Shown piece after piece: positions 36,023-45,082 of a DNA stretch of 60,810 bases (position 1 is the first letter of the stretch; each line of letters opens with the position of its first letter). Under the pieces are notes generated by a model. That model ran no database searches. It was not told the origin of the DNA and worked only from the letters and a program-made list of their open reading frames with translations. The translations under genes and the position numbers were made by a program. Origin of the DNA: JAISST01 sp050434145 (GTDB lineage: Bacteria > Fusobacteriota > Fusobacteriia > Fusobacteriales > Fusobacteriaceae); NCBI RefSeq assembly GCF_050434145.1, contig NZ_JBNPVX010000016.1:1-60810 (forward strand), given 5' to 3'.

Positions 36023-37330
36023 TTATTTTTTAAAAGATTTCTTTACAATATCTACCACTTCTTCTCTTTCTTCATCGCTTAGTTTAAGGTAATCACTTAT
36101 TGATATTATTTTTGAATTTCGTGAACTGCTATTAAACTCTTGAGCTCCTGATATATATTTATCTTTTGGTGGTGTCCTTACTTGACTTGAAGATTCATTA
36201 TCTAACTTGGAGAAATCAAAATCTGAAAATTTCTTTGACTCTTCCATAGTCTTAAGAGCTTCTTCTCCTTTTTTAAATTTCACATCTAAAATATCCTCAT
36301 TTTTGCTTCTTAGTTCCTCACCTATTATTGACTGTTTTTTAGAATCAAAAGTTGATTTTTTTTCGTTTTCAATAAAATCTTTTTTTAATGTTTCTGCTAC
36401 TTTTTTATTTGATATCTCTGTTTCTCCAATTAAATCCACAAATAAAGAATCCATTTTAGCATCTTTTATTGATATTTCATTTTTTCTATTAGATTTTATT
36501 TTTGCTTTCTCATCAGCAAATACTATCTCTATATTTTTACTCTTTTTTATAAATTCATTTTCTAAGACATTTATTTTTTGTGTATCCACTTTTTTTACTG
36601 GTTTGATTTTTTCTTTTGAACAATTATTATCTGTTAGGGCACGTTTTGTTAGCTCTTCTATTTCTTCAACAGATAAACTAATATTTCTATACTCTGATTT
36701 TTCTAAAATATCATGAAAACTCTTCATTTCTCTCTGATAATTTTCATTTCGCCTTTCTTCATCTATTATTTTAGCATTTTTTCTAACTATTTTTTCCATC
36801 TCCATCCTCTCAGCAGCATAATAACCAATGAGAGTCCTTATTGCAGGCAAAAAAACCACTACACTTATAGATAATAAAAGAAAACAGCCCAATAATATAT
36901 AACTATAAAGATATGGTAGTTTTGATAAAAGTAAATAGAATAAATATCCAGAAAACAATCCAGTATTATAGTCAAATAACGAATAATTAATTGCTGTCTT
37001 TAGGTCAGACTCTGTTGCATTTTCAATTGTAAAAGGAATCTGCATTTTTAGCATAAAAAAAATATATGTAACAGACAAAATGCCAATCATTATAAATTCT
37101 ATATTTATTGAAAAAACATCTTTTTTGTTAGAATTTCTTACAAAGCTAAATATGATATTTATAAATACCAATATCCCTAACACAAAGGAAAAATTACCAA
37201 AATATAAATAAATATATGAAAAAAGCCCTTTATCCTTAAGAGGCCCTCCAATAAAAAAATCTCCTAATAAATACATTAAAATACATATATATAGATATTT
37301 TGATTTAAAAAAACTCACTAAAGCATCCAT
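36023..37330 (-). CDS. FtsK 4TM-domain-like membrane protein without motor
   Basis: The 435-residue product has four or five hydrophobic segments in its first 175 residues (about 11-30, 40-62, 78-95, 125-165). The stretch NTGLFSGYLFYLLLSKLPYL, followed by SYILLGCFLLLSISVV, resembles the last two helices of the FtsK N-terminal domain. After it comes a charged, mostly helical or disordered cytoplasmic region to residue 435, with no Walker A or B motif. A divisome or elongasome role is plausible from its neighbours maf and mreB; it could also be a fusobacterial protein that only resembles FtsK. Start follows GGGG. Confidence 0.55.
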   Translation of the reverse strand: MDALVSFFKSKYLYICILMYLLGDFFIGGPLKDKGLFSYIYLYFGNFSFVLGILVFINIIFSFVRNSNKKDVFSINIEFIMIGILSVTYIFFMLKMQIPFTIENATESDLKTAINYSLFDYNTGLFSGYLFYLLLSKLPYLYSYILLGCFLLLSISVVVFLPAIRTLIGYYAAERMEMEKIVRKNAKIIDEERRNENYQREMKSFHDILEKSEYRNISLSVEEIEELTKRALTDNNCSKEKIKPVKKVDTQKINVLENEFIKKSKNIEIVFADEKAKIKSNRKNEISIKDAKMDSLFVDLIGETEISNKKVAETLKKDFIENEKKSTFDSKKQSIIGEELRSKNEDILDVKFKKGEEALKTMEESKKFSDFDFSKLDNESSSQVRTPPKDKYISGAQEFNSSSRNSKIISISDYLKLSDEEREEVVDIVKKSFKK

Positions 37331-37575
37331 ATTTTCCCCAAATTTTTTATAACATTATATTCTATTTTATCATAGTAAAAAGGATATTACAAGAATTATG
37401 TCTCTTTTAATTTCTGAAACTATTTAACTTTTTTTATTGAACTATTGACTCCTTATGTTCCATGAAGAATTTATTTTAAAAATAATTTAATCTTAGTACT
37501 TATTTTATTGAATAATCTTGGATTTTTATGTATAATTAAATAATAAATTTTCTTTACTCATCAAAGGAGGAGTTC

Positions 37576-39381
37576 ATGAATAGAAAATTAATAAAAAATA
37601 TGAAAAAAATAAGAGTTTTTACCAAAGCATGTGAATATCCAATCTTTATTGGAAAATCAATTTTGGAAGTTTTTGTAAGTCAAATAAATAAATATGATAA
37701 AATGCTTATCCTAACAAACAATACTATTTTTTCTTTATATGATACTAAATTAAATGAAATTATCAAGCATCACAATAACATATATACATTTAAAATACCT
37801 GATGGAGAAAAATATAAAAATTTTGATACTGCCAATAGTATTTACGATTTTCTTTTCTCTAATGATTTCACAGATAAATCTTGTATAATATCCTTTGGTG
37901 GTGGTGTTATCTGTGATATAGCAGGTTTTATAGCTTCTACTTATGTTGGAGGAATAGATTTTATCCAGATTCCAACTTCTCTTGCCAGTCAGATTGACAG
38001 TAGCATTGTCAATCTAGTATCTTTGAACCACACTAAAGCCAAAAATTTAATTGGGGTAACCCAATATCCAAAAGCTGTAATCATTGATATTGATTTTCTC
38101 GACTCATTGCCTCAGAAAGAATTTCTAAAAGGTATTAAAAAAGCTGTAAAATATTCTATTATGGGAGCTAATAATGGCAACTTTGGGCTTTTTAACTTTC
38201 TAGAAAAAAATAAAGAGGAGATCATGAATATTGAACCTATTAAGATAAGAGAATTAATTGAAGATGCTTATCACATAAAAAAATCGGTATTTGAACTAAA
38301 TGAATTTACAAGGCCTTTTGAAGATATTATTGATTACAAAAATAAGAATTTATTAAAAAATATTTTATCCATTTTAAATACTTATAATATTTTAGATCAT
38401 AATATTAATACATCAAACTTGTCAGATGCCAATGATATAACAGAAGATGAAAACTTACCTGTAACTTTTGATAAAAAAGCTGTTATTGATATTGGTACCA
38501 ATTCTACCCGATTATTAATTGCAAATGTCTTGAAAAAAGGCAATAAAGTTATCAGTGTGGAAGAAATAGAAAGACATACTGAGATAGTAAGATTGGGTGA
38601 AGATGTTAATAGAAACCATTATCTTAAACAAGAAGCCATTAAAAGAACTGTAAATGCTATAAAAAAATATAAAGAAATAACTGATAAATATGCTATCACA
38701 GATTTGAAAGCATTTGCAACTTCTGCTGTGAGAGATGCTACTAATAGAGATGAATTTCTAGAAAAAGTAAGACAAATCCCCGTAAAAACTAGGTGTATTT
38801 CTGGAGAAGAAGAGGGAATATTGAATTTTACAGGGAATTCTCTTGAATTTCAGGAAAAAATATTAGTAGTAGATATTGGTGGTGGGAGTACAGAATTTTC
38901 TCTTGGAGAAAATAATAATATAGAATTTATCAAAAGCATAGATATTGGTGCTGTAAGAGGAACAGAGAAATTTTTTAAAAATGGATATACTGAAGAAAAT
39001 ATGATTTCGCTTTATCATTGGGCTAAGAAGAGCATTGATACTTTGATAGACGTAGAAGCATTGAAAAAAGATGATTATAAAATAGTCGCTGTAGCAGGAA
39101 CTGCCACTGCTCAAATCTCTGTTCGAGATAAAATGGAAGTATACGACCCAAAGCTAATCCATCTTTCTACTATTACTTTGAAAGAATTGGAGAAAAATTT
39201 GGATTTGTACTTAGAAAGAAACCGTAATATTACTAGTCATATAATAGGACTTGATAAGAAAAGAGAAGAAATAATTGCTGCTGGCACTATGATTTTGATT
39301 ACAATCATGAAAGAACTTGTGAAAGATACTATTACAGTATCCGAAAAAGATAATTTGGTGGGAGCATTGATGAAATTATAA
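37576..39381 (+). CDS. Fusion of an AroB-like domain and a Ppx/GppA phosphatase
   Basis: The 601-residue product has two parts. Residues about 11-255 resemble 3-dehydroquinate synthase: DGEKYKN, GGGVICDIAGF, QIPTSLASQIDSSI, KNLIG. The Zn-ligand Glu is replaced (GIKKAVKYSI where AroB has GLAEVIKYGL-like sequence) and the C-terminal part with the two Zn histidines is missing. So it is unlikely to be a dehydroquinate synthase. Residues about 301-601 are a complete Ppx/GppA domain (AVIDIGTNSTRLLI, EIVRLGEDV, ATSAVRDA, VVDIGGGSTEFSLG), which hydrolyses polyphosphate or pppGpp. AAAGGAGG precedes the ATG. It is monocistronic with its own terminator. Confidence 0.85.
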   Translation: MNRKLIKNMKKIRVFTKACEYPIFIGKSILEVFVSQINKYDKMLILTNNTIFSLYDTKLNEIIKHHNNIYTFKIPDGEKYKNFDTANSIYDFLFSNDFTDKSCIISFGGGVICDIAGFIASTYVGGIDFIQIPTSLASQIDSSIVNLVSLNHTKAKNLIGVTQYPKAVIIDIDFLDSLPQKEFLKGIKKAVKYSIMGANNGNFGLFNFLEKNKEEIMNIEPIKIRELIEDAYHIKKSVFELNEFTRPFEDIIDYKNKNLLKNILSILNTYNILDHNINTSNLSDANDITEDENLPVTFDKKAVIDIGTNSTRLLIANVLKKGNKVISVEEIERHTEIVRLGEDVNRNHYLKQEAIKRTVNAIKKYKEITDKYAITDLKAFATSAVRDATNRDEFLEKVRQIPVKTRCISGEEEGILNFTGNSLEFQEKILVVDIGGGSTEFSLGENNNIEFIKSIDIGAVRGTEKFFKNGYTEENMISLYHWAKKSIDTLIDVEALKKDDYKIVAVAGTATAQISVRDKMEVYDPKLIHLSTITLKELEKNLDLYLERNRNITSHIIGLDKKREEIIAAGTMILITIMKELVKDTITVSEKDNLVGALMKL

Positions 39382-39398
39382 TTGACTAATTATGTAAA

Positions 39399-39420
39399 AA
39401 AAGCGACTAAAATCGCTTTT
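39399..39420 (+). terminator. Terminator of the AroB-like/GppA gene
   Basis: AAAAGCGA pairs with TCGCTTTT around a 6-nt loop, and the T-run continues, 17 bases past the stop codon at 39381. Confidence 0.85.
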
Positions 39421-39484
39421 TTTTATGAATAATTTCATATAATAACATCACTAAAAACAAATATTTTTAGTGTATTTATTTTTA

Positions 39485-40684
39485 TTATTTATCAGAAATA
39501 CTTTCCACTCCTGGTAATCTTTTCCCTTCTAGATATTCTAAAGAAGCTCCTCCACCAGTGGAAATATGTGTAAATTCATCTGCAAAGCCAAGTGATATTG
39601 CAGCAGCAGCAGAATCTCCACCACCGATTATAGTTACTGCATCTTTTAGATTTGCTATTGCTTCACATACTCCTATTGTACCTTTAGCAAAATTTGGCAT
39701 TTCAAAAACTCCCATAGGGCCATTCCAAACTACTGTTTTACCTTTACTTATTTCATTGGCAAATAATTCTACAGTTTTTTCACCTATATCTAGTCCCATT
39801 TCATCAGTTGGTATATTATCTACAGATACTGTCTTATGTGGAGCCTCATTTTTGAATTCTTTTGATACTACTGTATCTACTGGAAGTATTAATTTTCCAT
39901 TTGATTTTTCAAATAATTCTTTTGCTAAATCTAATTTATCTTCTTCTACTAATGAAGTTCCTGTATTTTTACCCAATGCTCTGAAAAAAGTAAACATCAT
40001 TGCCCCACCAACTAATACTTTGTCAGCTTTTACTAGAAGATTTTCTATTACACCTATCTTGTCTGATACTTTAGCTCCACCTAAGATTGCTACAAGTGGT
40101 CTTTCAGGGCAATCTACAGCGCCACCTATGAATTTGATTTCTTTTTCCATCAAAAATCCTGCAGCACTTTTTCCAACACCGATGGCAGTGGCAATACCTA
40201 CATTTGATGCATGAGCTCTGTGAGCTGTACCAAAAGCATCATTAACAAATAAATCTCCTAATGAAGCCCAATATTTACCTAGTTCGGCATCATTCTTAGA
40301 TTCTTTTTTTCCATCTAAATCTTCAAATCTTGTGTTTTCAAACATCATTATTTCACCATTTTGAAGAGAATTCGCAGCAATTTCCAATTCTTTTCCTCTA
40401 GTTTTTGGAATAAACTTTACTGGTTGTTTTAGATATTCAGATAATCTTTCTGCTGCTGGTTTTAATGATTTTGTTTCTAAATCTGATGGTTCTTTTACTT
40501 TTCCCAGATGAGAAAAGGCTATTAATCTTCCACCATGTTCCAATACATATTTTATTGTAGGCAATGATGCCACTATTCTATTGTCATCTGCAATTTTTCC
40601 ATCTTTCATTGGCACATTAAAATCTACTCTCATTAAGACTTTTTTACCTTTTAAGTCCAAATCTGTTATCACTTTTTTTGCCAT
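39485..40684 (-). CDS. pgk: Phosphoglycerate kinase
   Basis: This 399-residue glycolytic enzyme transfers phosphate from 1,3-bisphosphoglycerate to ADP. Signatures are KKVLMRVDFNVPMKDG, RLIAFSHLGKVK, MMFENTRFEDLD, FVNDAFGTAHRAHAS, AILGGAKVSDKIGVI and GGGDSAAAAISLG. Length is normal. It follows gap on the same strand after 121 bases, with a hairpin between the genes. Confidence 0.97.
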   Translation of the reverse strand: MAKKVITDLDLKGKKVLMRVDFNVPMKDGKIADDNRIVASLPTIKYVLEHGGRLIAFSHLGKVKEPSDLETKSLKPAAERLSEYLKQPVKFIPKTRGKELEIAANSLQNGEIMMFENTRFEDLDGKKESKNDAELGKYWASLGDLFVNDAFGTAHRAHASNVGIATAIGVGKSAAGFLMEKEIKFIGGAVDCPERPLVAILGGAKVSDKIGVIENLLVKADKVLVGGAMMFTFFRALGKNTGTSLVEEDKLDLAKELFEKSNGKLILPVDTVVSKEFKNEAPHKTVSVDNIPTDEMGLDIGEKTVELFANEISKGKTVVWNGPMGVFEMPNFAKGTIGVCEAIANLKDAVTIIGGGDSAAAAISLGFADEFTHISTGGGASLEYLEGKRLPGVESISDK

Positions 40685-40731
40685 TATTCCTCCTCTAATT
40701 TAGATATTTATCATATTGACTTATATAAACT

Positions 40732-40758
40732 ATAGGCCGAAGTTATCTTCGACCTATT
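40732..40758 (-). other. Hairpin between gap and pgk
   Basis: ataggccgaag (40732-40742) pairs with cttcgacctat (40748-40758; one G-T type mismatch on one strand) around a 5-nt loop. On the minus strand no U-tract follows, so it is more likely a processing or stabilising hairpin that sets the gap to pgk ratio than a full terminator. Confidence 0.5.
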
Positions 40759-40805
40759 TTTAACATAACTACTTTCTTTAGATTTTTCCTATTTTAATCA
40801 TTATA

Positions 40806-41822
40806 TTATTTAGATAATTCAGCAAAATATTTGATAGTTCTTACCATTTGACAAGTGTAAGAATTTTCATTATCATACCATGCTACTACTTGTACCATGC
40901 AAGTGCCATCACCAACTTTTGTTACCATAGTTTGGGTAGCATCAAATATAGATCCATGAGTGCTTCCTATGATATCTGAAGACACTAATTCTTCTTCTGT
41001 ATATCCATAAGAAGCATCAGAAGCAGACTTCATTGCAGCATTTATTTCTTCTACAGTTACTTCTCTTCCTACTAATGCTACTAGTATAGTAGTAGAACCT
41101 GTTGGTACTGGCACACGTTGAGCTGAACCTATTAATTTCCCATTTAATTCAGGTATTACAAGTCCTATTGCCTTTGCTGCGCCAGTAGAATTAGGTACAA
41201 TGTTAATTGCTGCTGCACGTGCTCTTCTAAAATCGCCTTTTCTATGAGGGCCGTCTAAAAGCATTTGATCTCCTGTATAAGCATGTATTGTAGACATTAT
41301 CCCATTCTTTATTCCTGCTAATTTATTCAATGTATATGCCATTGGTGCAAGACAGTTAGTAGTGCAAGAAGCCGCAGATATTATAGTATCATCTTTAGTT
41401 AATATTTTTTCATTTACTCCGAATACCACAGTAGGAAGATCGTTTCCTGCTGGAGCAGAAATAACTACTTTTTTTGCTCCAGCAGTGATGTGAGCTTGAG
41501 CTTTTTCTTTAGAAGTATAAAATCCAGTACATTCTAATACTACATCTACACCTATTTCTCCCCAAGGTAGTTTTGATGCATCTGCTTGTGCATATATTTT
41601 AATTGTTTTTCCATCTACAGTTATTGAATCTTCACCAGCTACAACTTTATCTGCTAAATCATATTTTTTTTGTGCTGAATCATATTTTAATAAATGAGCT
41701 AACATTTTTGGATTAGTCAGATCATTAATTGCTACTACTTCATATCCCTCTGCTCCAAACATTTGTCTAAAAGCAAGACGTCCTATTCTACCAAATCCAT
41801 TAATTGCTACTTTTACTGCCAT
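40806..41822 (-). CDS. gap: Glyceraldehyde-3-phosphate dehydrogenase
   Basis: The 338-residue enzyme has AINGFGRIGRLAFRQ, the catalytic cysteine in SAASCTTNCLAPMAYTLN (about residue 155), the HAYTGDQMLLDGPH motif and SWYDNE-like WYDNENSYTCQMV at the C-terminus. It is the first gene of a gap-pgk unit with a strong promoter. The reader should note the normal NAD-type N-terminus and length. Confidence 0.97.
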   Translation of the reverse strand: MAVKVAINGFGRIGRLAFRQMFGAEGYEVVAINDLTNPKMLAHLLKYDSAQKKYDLADKVVAGEDSITVDGKTIKIYAQADASKLPWGEIGVDVVLECTGFYTSKEKAQAHITAGAKKVVISAPAGNDLPTVVFGVNEKILTKDDTIISAASCTTNCLAPMAYTLNKLAGIKNGIMSTIHAYTGDQMLLDGPHRKGDFRRARAAAINIVPNSTGAAKAIGLVIPELNGKLIGSAQRVPVPTGSTTILVALVGREVTVEEINAAMKSASDASYGYTEEELVSSDIIGSTHGSIFDATQTMVTKVGDGTCMVQVVAWYDNENSYTCQMVRTIKYFAELSK

Positions 41823-41881
41823 TTTATTCCTCCTATAAACATTAATTTTTGTAAATATAATACTTTTTTATTATAATATTA

Positions 41882-41910
41882 ATAGTATACTAATTTCGAC
41901 AGTTTGTAAA
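41882..41910 (-). promoter_or_regulatory. Promoter of gap-pgk
   Basis: On the minus strand TTTACA (41905-41910) and TACTAT (41882-41887) are exactly 17 bases apart, leaving a leader of about 50 bases before gap. The remainder of the 313-base gap up to adenosine deaminase at 42136 is AT-rich and holds no other recognisable feature. Confidence 0.6.
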
Positions 41911-42135
41911 GAATATATTTGGATAATTTTTAATCTTTTCAGTGATTATATTTTTATCATTTTTATTTAGAGAACATAATTAATATAATTATGAAATCTA
42001 TTTTTTTTGTGGTAAAATAAATATATTAATTTATTTCTTTGTTATTTTTATCTGAATTTAATAATAACAACTGAACAAAGTAAAAAAAAGTTTAGCAACA
42101 ACATAAATTTCCTTATAAAAAGGAGGTCTTTATTT

Positions 42136-43122
42136 ATGACTGATATAATAAAAAGTTCAAAAATAGATTTGCATTGTCATTTAGATGGTTCTCTATCATT
42201 GGAAACTATTAAAAATATTATTCCAAAAATTAAATTGCCAAATTCCGATGAAGAAATTCTGAAGTTACTCAGAGTGTCAAAAAATTCTCAAAACTTATCA
42301 GAATATTTAGAAAAATTTGAACTACCTTTAATTGGTTTACAAAATTCTTATAACATCCAACTTGCAGCTTATAACTTAATAAAAGATGTAGCTCTTGAAA
42401 ATATAAAGTATATTGAAGTCCGTTTTGCTCCTATTCTTTCTACTAATGATGGGCTTAGTATTAGTGAGGTCATCTATAGTGTAATAAATGGGTTGAAATC
42501 TGGTGAAAAAGATTTTGGGGTGTATACCAATTGCATTGTCTGTGCTATGAGACATGACTCTTTTGAAACAAACAGTAAAATGCTTAAAATTGCAAAAGAT
42601 TTTTTAGGCTATGGAGTATGTGCTTTAGACTTAGCTGGTGATGAGATAAAGTTTTCAACTAAGAATCATATTGACCTTTTTAAATTAGCAAATGATATGA
42701 AGTTTCCTTTTACTATTCATTCTGGTGAAACTGGAAACATTGAAAATGTCGCATTAGCCATAGAGTTGGGAGCAAAAAGACTGGGACACGGAATTGCTCT
42801 AGCTAAAGATAAAAATTTAATGAAACTAGTAAAACATAAAAATATAGGTATTGAAATGTGTCCTACTAGCAATATTCAGACTCATGCTGTGGAAAATTAT
42901 CATCAATATCCTATGGGACTATTCTTAAGAAATGAATTACTCATTACTGCAAATACTGATAATAGGACTGTAAGTAACACTACTATGATTGATGAATTGA
43001 AAATAGTAGACGACTTATATCAAAATGAATTTCCAAACATTATACAACAACTCTACTATAATGCTGTAACTACATCTTTTGCAGATAACTCTATAAAGGA
43101 TACTTTAATTAAATTGCTATAA
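42136..43122 (+). CDS. add: Adenosine deaminase
   Basis: The 328-residue zinc hydrolase converts adenosine to inosine. Visible are the metal ligands in KIDLHCHLDGSLS, the region IEVRFAPILS, CALDLAGDE, the catalytic FTIHSGETGN with HxGE, LGHGIAL and the late TANTDNRTVSNT carrying the Asp pair. Length fits. AAAAGGAGG precedes the start. Adjacent to a GntR-family gene on the same strand, with an 89-base gap. Confidence 0.94.
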   Translation: MTDIIKSSKIDLHCHLDGSLSLETIKNIIPKIKLPNSDEEILKLLRVSKNSQNLSEYLEKFELPLIGLQNSYNIQLAAYNLIKDVALENIKYIEVRFAPILSTNDGLSISEVIYSVINGLKSGEKDFGVYTNCIVCAMRHDSFETNSKMLKIAKDFLGYGVCALDLAGDEIKFSTKNHIDLFKLANDMKFPFTIHSGETGNIENVALAIELGAKRLGHGIALAKDKNLMKLVKHKNIGIEMCPTSNIQTHAVENYHQYPMGLFLRNELLITANTDNRTVSNTTMIDELKIVDDLYQNEFPNIIQQLYYNAVTTSFADNSIKDTLIKLL

Positions 43123-43211
43123 ACATTTTCAATAGCAAAAATAAATATTCTAATTTATTTTATTATAATATGTGTTATAATATTATAAAATATAAATTTA
43201 TAAGGTGAATT

Positions 43212-43853
43212 ATGTTAAAAGTAAAATCATTCAGTGATGCAGCATATGATGAAATAAAAGATAGAATAATAAAAGGAATTTATAAGCCTGGAGAATCTCT
43301 CAATGAGAGAGCTCTCTCAGATGATTTTGGTATTAGTCGAACTCCTGTAAGAGAAGCTCTACAAAAATTATCAATAGAAGGTTGGGTTTTAAATGAACCT
43401 TACAAAAAAAATGAAGTAAGAAAATTTAGTTTGAAAGACATTATAGAAGCTCAAAAAGTGCGAACTGCCCTTGAGATTTTATCAATTAAAGAAGTAGTTC
43501 CAAAGTTATCTAAAAATGATTTTGATCATCTTAATTCTCTTATTGAAATGCAGAAAGAAACATCTAATCATGATGAATTCATCAATTTTGATAGAACTTT
43601 CCATGAATTTTTATATAGTAAAACTGAAAATTCCTTATTGATTTCTCTTATGGAAAATATCAATGATATTGTAAGATATTTTGGAATATTAGCATTAAAT
43701 CTGCCTGGAAGGAATAAAATTGCTCTCAAAGAGCATATGGATCTTTTAATAGCACTCAAAGAAAAAGATATCGAATCATCCAAAATAAAAATGGAAATAC
43801 ATATGGAAAATACAACTCTTGCAATTATAAAAAGATATGAAAATATTGAATAA
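43212..43853 (+). CDS. GntR-family regulator, FCD (FadR-like) type
   Basis: The 213-residue product has the N-terminal winged helix (AYDEIKDRIIKGIYKPGESLNERALS, split DDFGISRTPVREALQKLS) and an FCD effector domain with likely metal-binding histidine and aspartate residues (RTFHEFLY, EHMDLLIALK, HMENT). The family typically represses operons for carboxylates or amino-acid breakdown. Convergent neighbours (NRAMP-like transporter and DUF2848 protein) are candidates for its regulon. Start follows AAGGTGA. Confidence 0.88.
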   Translation: MLKVKSFSDAAYDEIKDRIIKGIYKPGESLNERALSDDFGISRTPVREALQKLSIEGWVLNEPYKKNEVRKFSLKDIIEAQKVRTALEILSIKEVVPKLSKNDFDHLNSLIEMQKETSNHDEFINFDRTFHEFLYSKTENSLLISLMENINDIVRYFGILALNLPGRNKIALKEHMDLLIALKEKDIESSKIKMEIHMENTTLAIIKRYENIE

Positions 43854-43860
43854 ATATAAA

Positions 43861-43887
43861 AACCTCTGAAAATTTTATCCAGAGGTT
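43861..43887. terminator. Terminator between convergent gntR and transporter genes
   Basis: aacctctg (43861-43868) pairs with cagaggtt (43880-43887) around an 11-nt loop, followed on the plus strand by TACTTTTTATTTT. It begins seven bases after the GntR stop codon. Confidence 0.75.
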
Positions 43888-43893
43888 TACTTT

Positions 43894-45081
43894 TTATTTT
43901 ATTAAATTATTATATAAAGTAATTAATGCAAAAATCAAAGTAACTGTTAATACTATGTATCCCATGTAGGTAAGAGGTTTTGAATGGTTGTATTTTCCTA
44001 CTATTTCTTTTTTTCTTATGGCTATAAACATAATCAAAAGGCTAAATGGTAATATAAATGCATTCACTGTTCCTACCAATATTAATAAAAGAGCTGGTTG
44101 TCCTACAATTATACATAATATAGTTGATATTGCAATAAAAAATACTATACACTTTTTCTCATTTTTATTTACAAAACTATAATTTTTTAAAAATGATATG
44201 GAAGTATATGAATTTCCTATCACAGATGTTAAAGATGCACATGTAAAAACAATACCAAATATTATCAGACCAGAGTTTCCTAAGACAGCTTCAAATGGAC
44301 TTGAGGCTGGATTTGCAGGATTAATTGTATAACCTTTCATTACTATTCCTAATGTTGCTAGAAACATCAATATTCTCACTGATGCAGAAGCAATCATTCC
44401 TAAATTTACTGATTTATTTATTTCATCAAGATTTTCCTCTCCAGTTACATTTGCATCAATCAATCTGTGAGCACCTGAAAATGGTATAAAACCACCCACT
44501 GTTCCACCTATCAATGTGAGTATAGCAAATACAGGGAAACTTTTAGGCATTATAGTCCCTTTTATTCCTAAAATTATTGGTGGATTCACTTTTACTGCAA
44601 CTAGTATTAAAAGAATTATAATAATTGCTCCCATGACTGTGGCAGAAATATCCATTACTCTTCCAATTTTTTTTGAACTAAAAATTAAAATTCCGATTAT
44701 TCCTGCAATAGCAGCAGATATTTTCACATCAAAACCGAATATCGAACTAATTCCTAAAGAGACTCCAGCAATATTGCCAATATTAAATATAAATCCACCA
44801 AAGGCAATTACAATTCCCAAAACTGAACCTAATCCTGGTTTAATTTTATTGGCTATTTCTTGACCTCTTAAATTAGTTACACCTATTATTCTAGAAAAAT
44901 TGAGTTGTGCTATCCAGGAAAATGCTATTGCTACAACTATAGCGACACCAAAACTTTCTTTATATTCGTTAGTAAATTTCGCTGTCTGTGTAAGAAAAGC
45001 TGGCCCCACAGATGAAGTGGCAAGTATAAAAGCTGAACCTATCAATACTCCTAAATTATTTATTTTTTTATTCTTTTTCAT
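43894..45081 (-). CDS. NRAMP-like transporter (YcsG-type)
   Basis: The 395-residue protein has about eleven hydrophobic segments with NRAMP-like features. It starts KKINNLGVLIGSAFILATSS followed by VGPAFLTQTAKFT, but the metal-binding DPGN and MPH motifs of true metal importers are absent. This suggests an organic substrate, as for YcsG-type carriers near 5-oxoproline genes. It follows the DUF2848 gene directly: that stop codon (TAA, 45083) and this ATG (45081) are one base apart. I therefore prefer ATG 45081 over an ATG 14 codons upstream inside the previous gene. Confidence 0.75.
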   Translation of the reverse strand: MKKNKKINNLGVLIGSAFILATSSVGPAFLTQTAKFTNEYKESFGVAIVVAIAFSWIAQLNFSRIIGVTNLRGQEIANKIKPGLGSVLGIVIAFGGFIFNIGNIAGVSLGISSIFGFDVKISAAIAGIIGILIFSSKKIGRVMDISATVMGAIIIILLILVAVKVNPPIILGIKGTIMPKSFPVFAILTLIGGTVGGFIPFSGAHRLIDANVTGEENLDEINKSVNLGMIASASVRILMFLATLGIVMKGYTINPANPASSPFEAVLGNSGLIIFGIVFTCASLTSVIGNSYTSISFLKNYSFVNKNEKKCIVFFIAISTILCIIVGQPALLLILVGTVNAFILPFSLLIMFIAIRKKEIVGKYNHSKPLTYMGYIVLTVTLIFALITLYNNLIK

Positions 45082-45082
45082 T

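Noticed and set aside
37576..38340. Active aroB (3-dehydroquinate synthase)
   Set aside because: The zinc-binding glutamate is replaced by lysine and the histidine-bearing C-terminal part is missing.
40806..41822. The gap-pgk interval hairpin as a full terminator
   Set aside because: On the gene strand no T-run follows the stem, and pgk lacks an obvious promoter of its own, so read-through is more likely.
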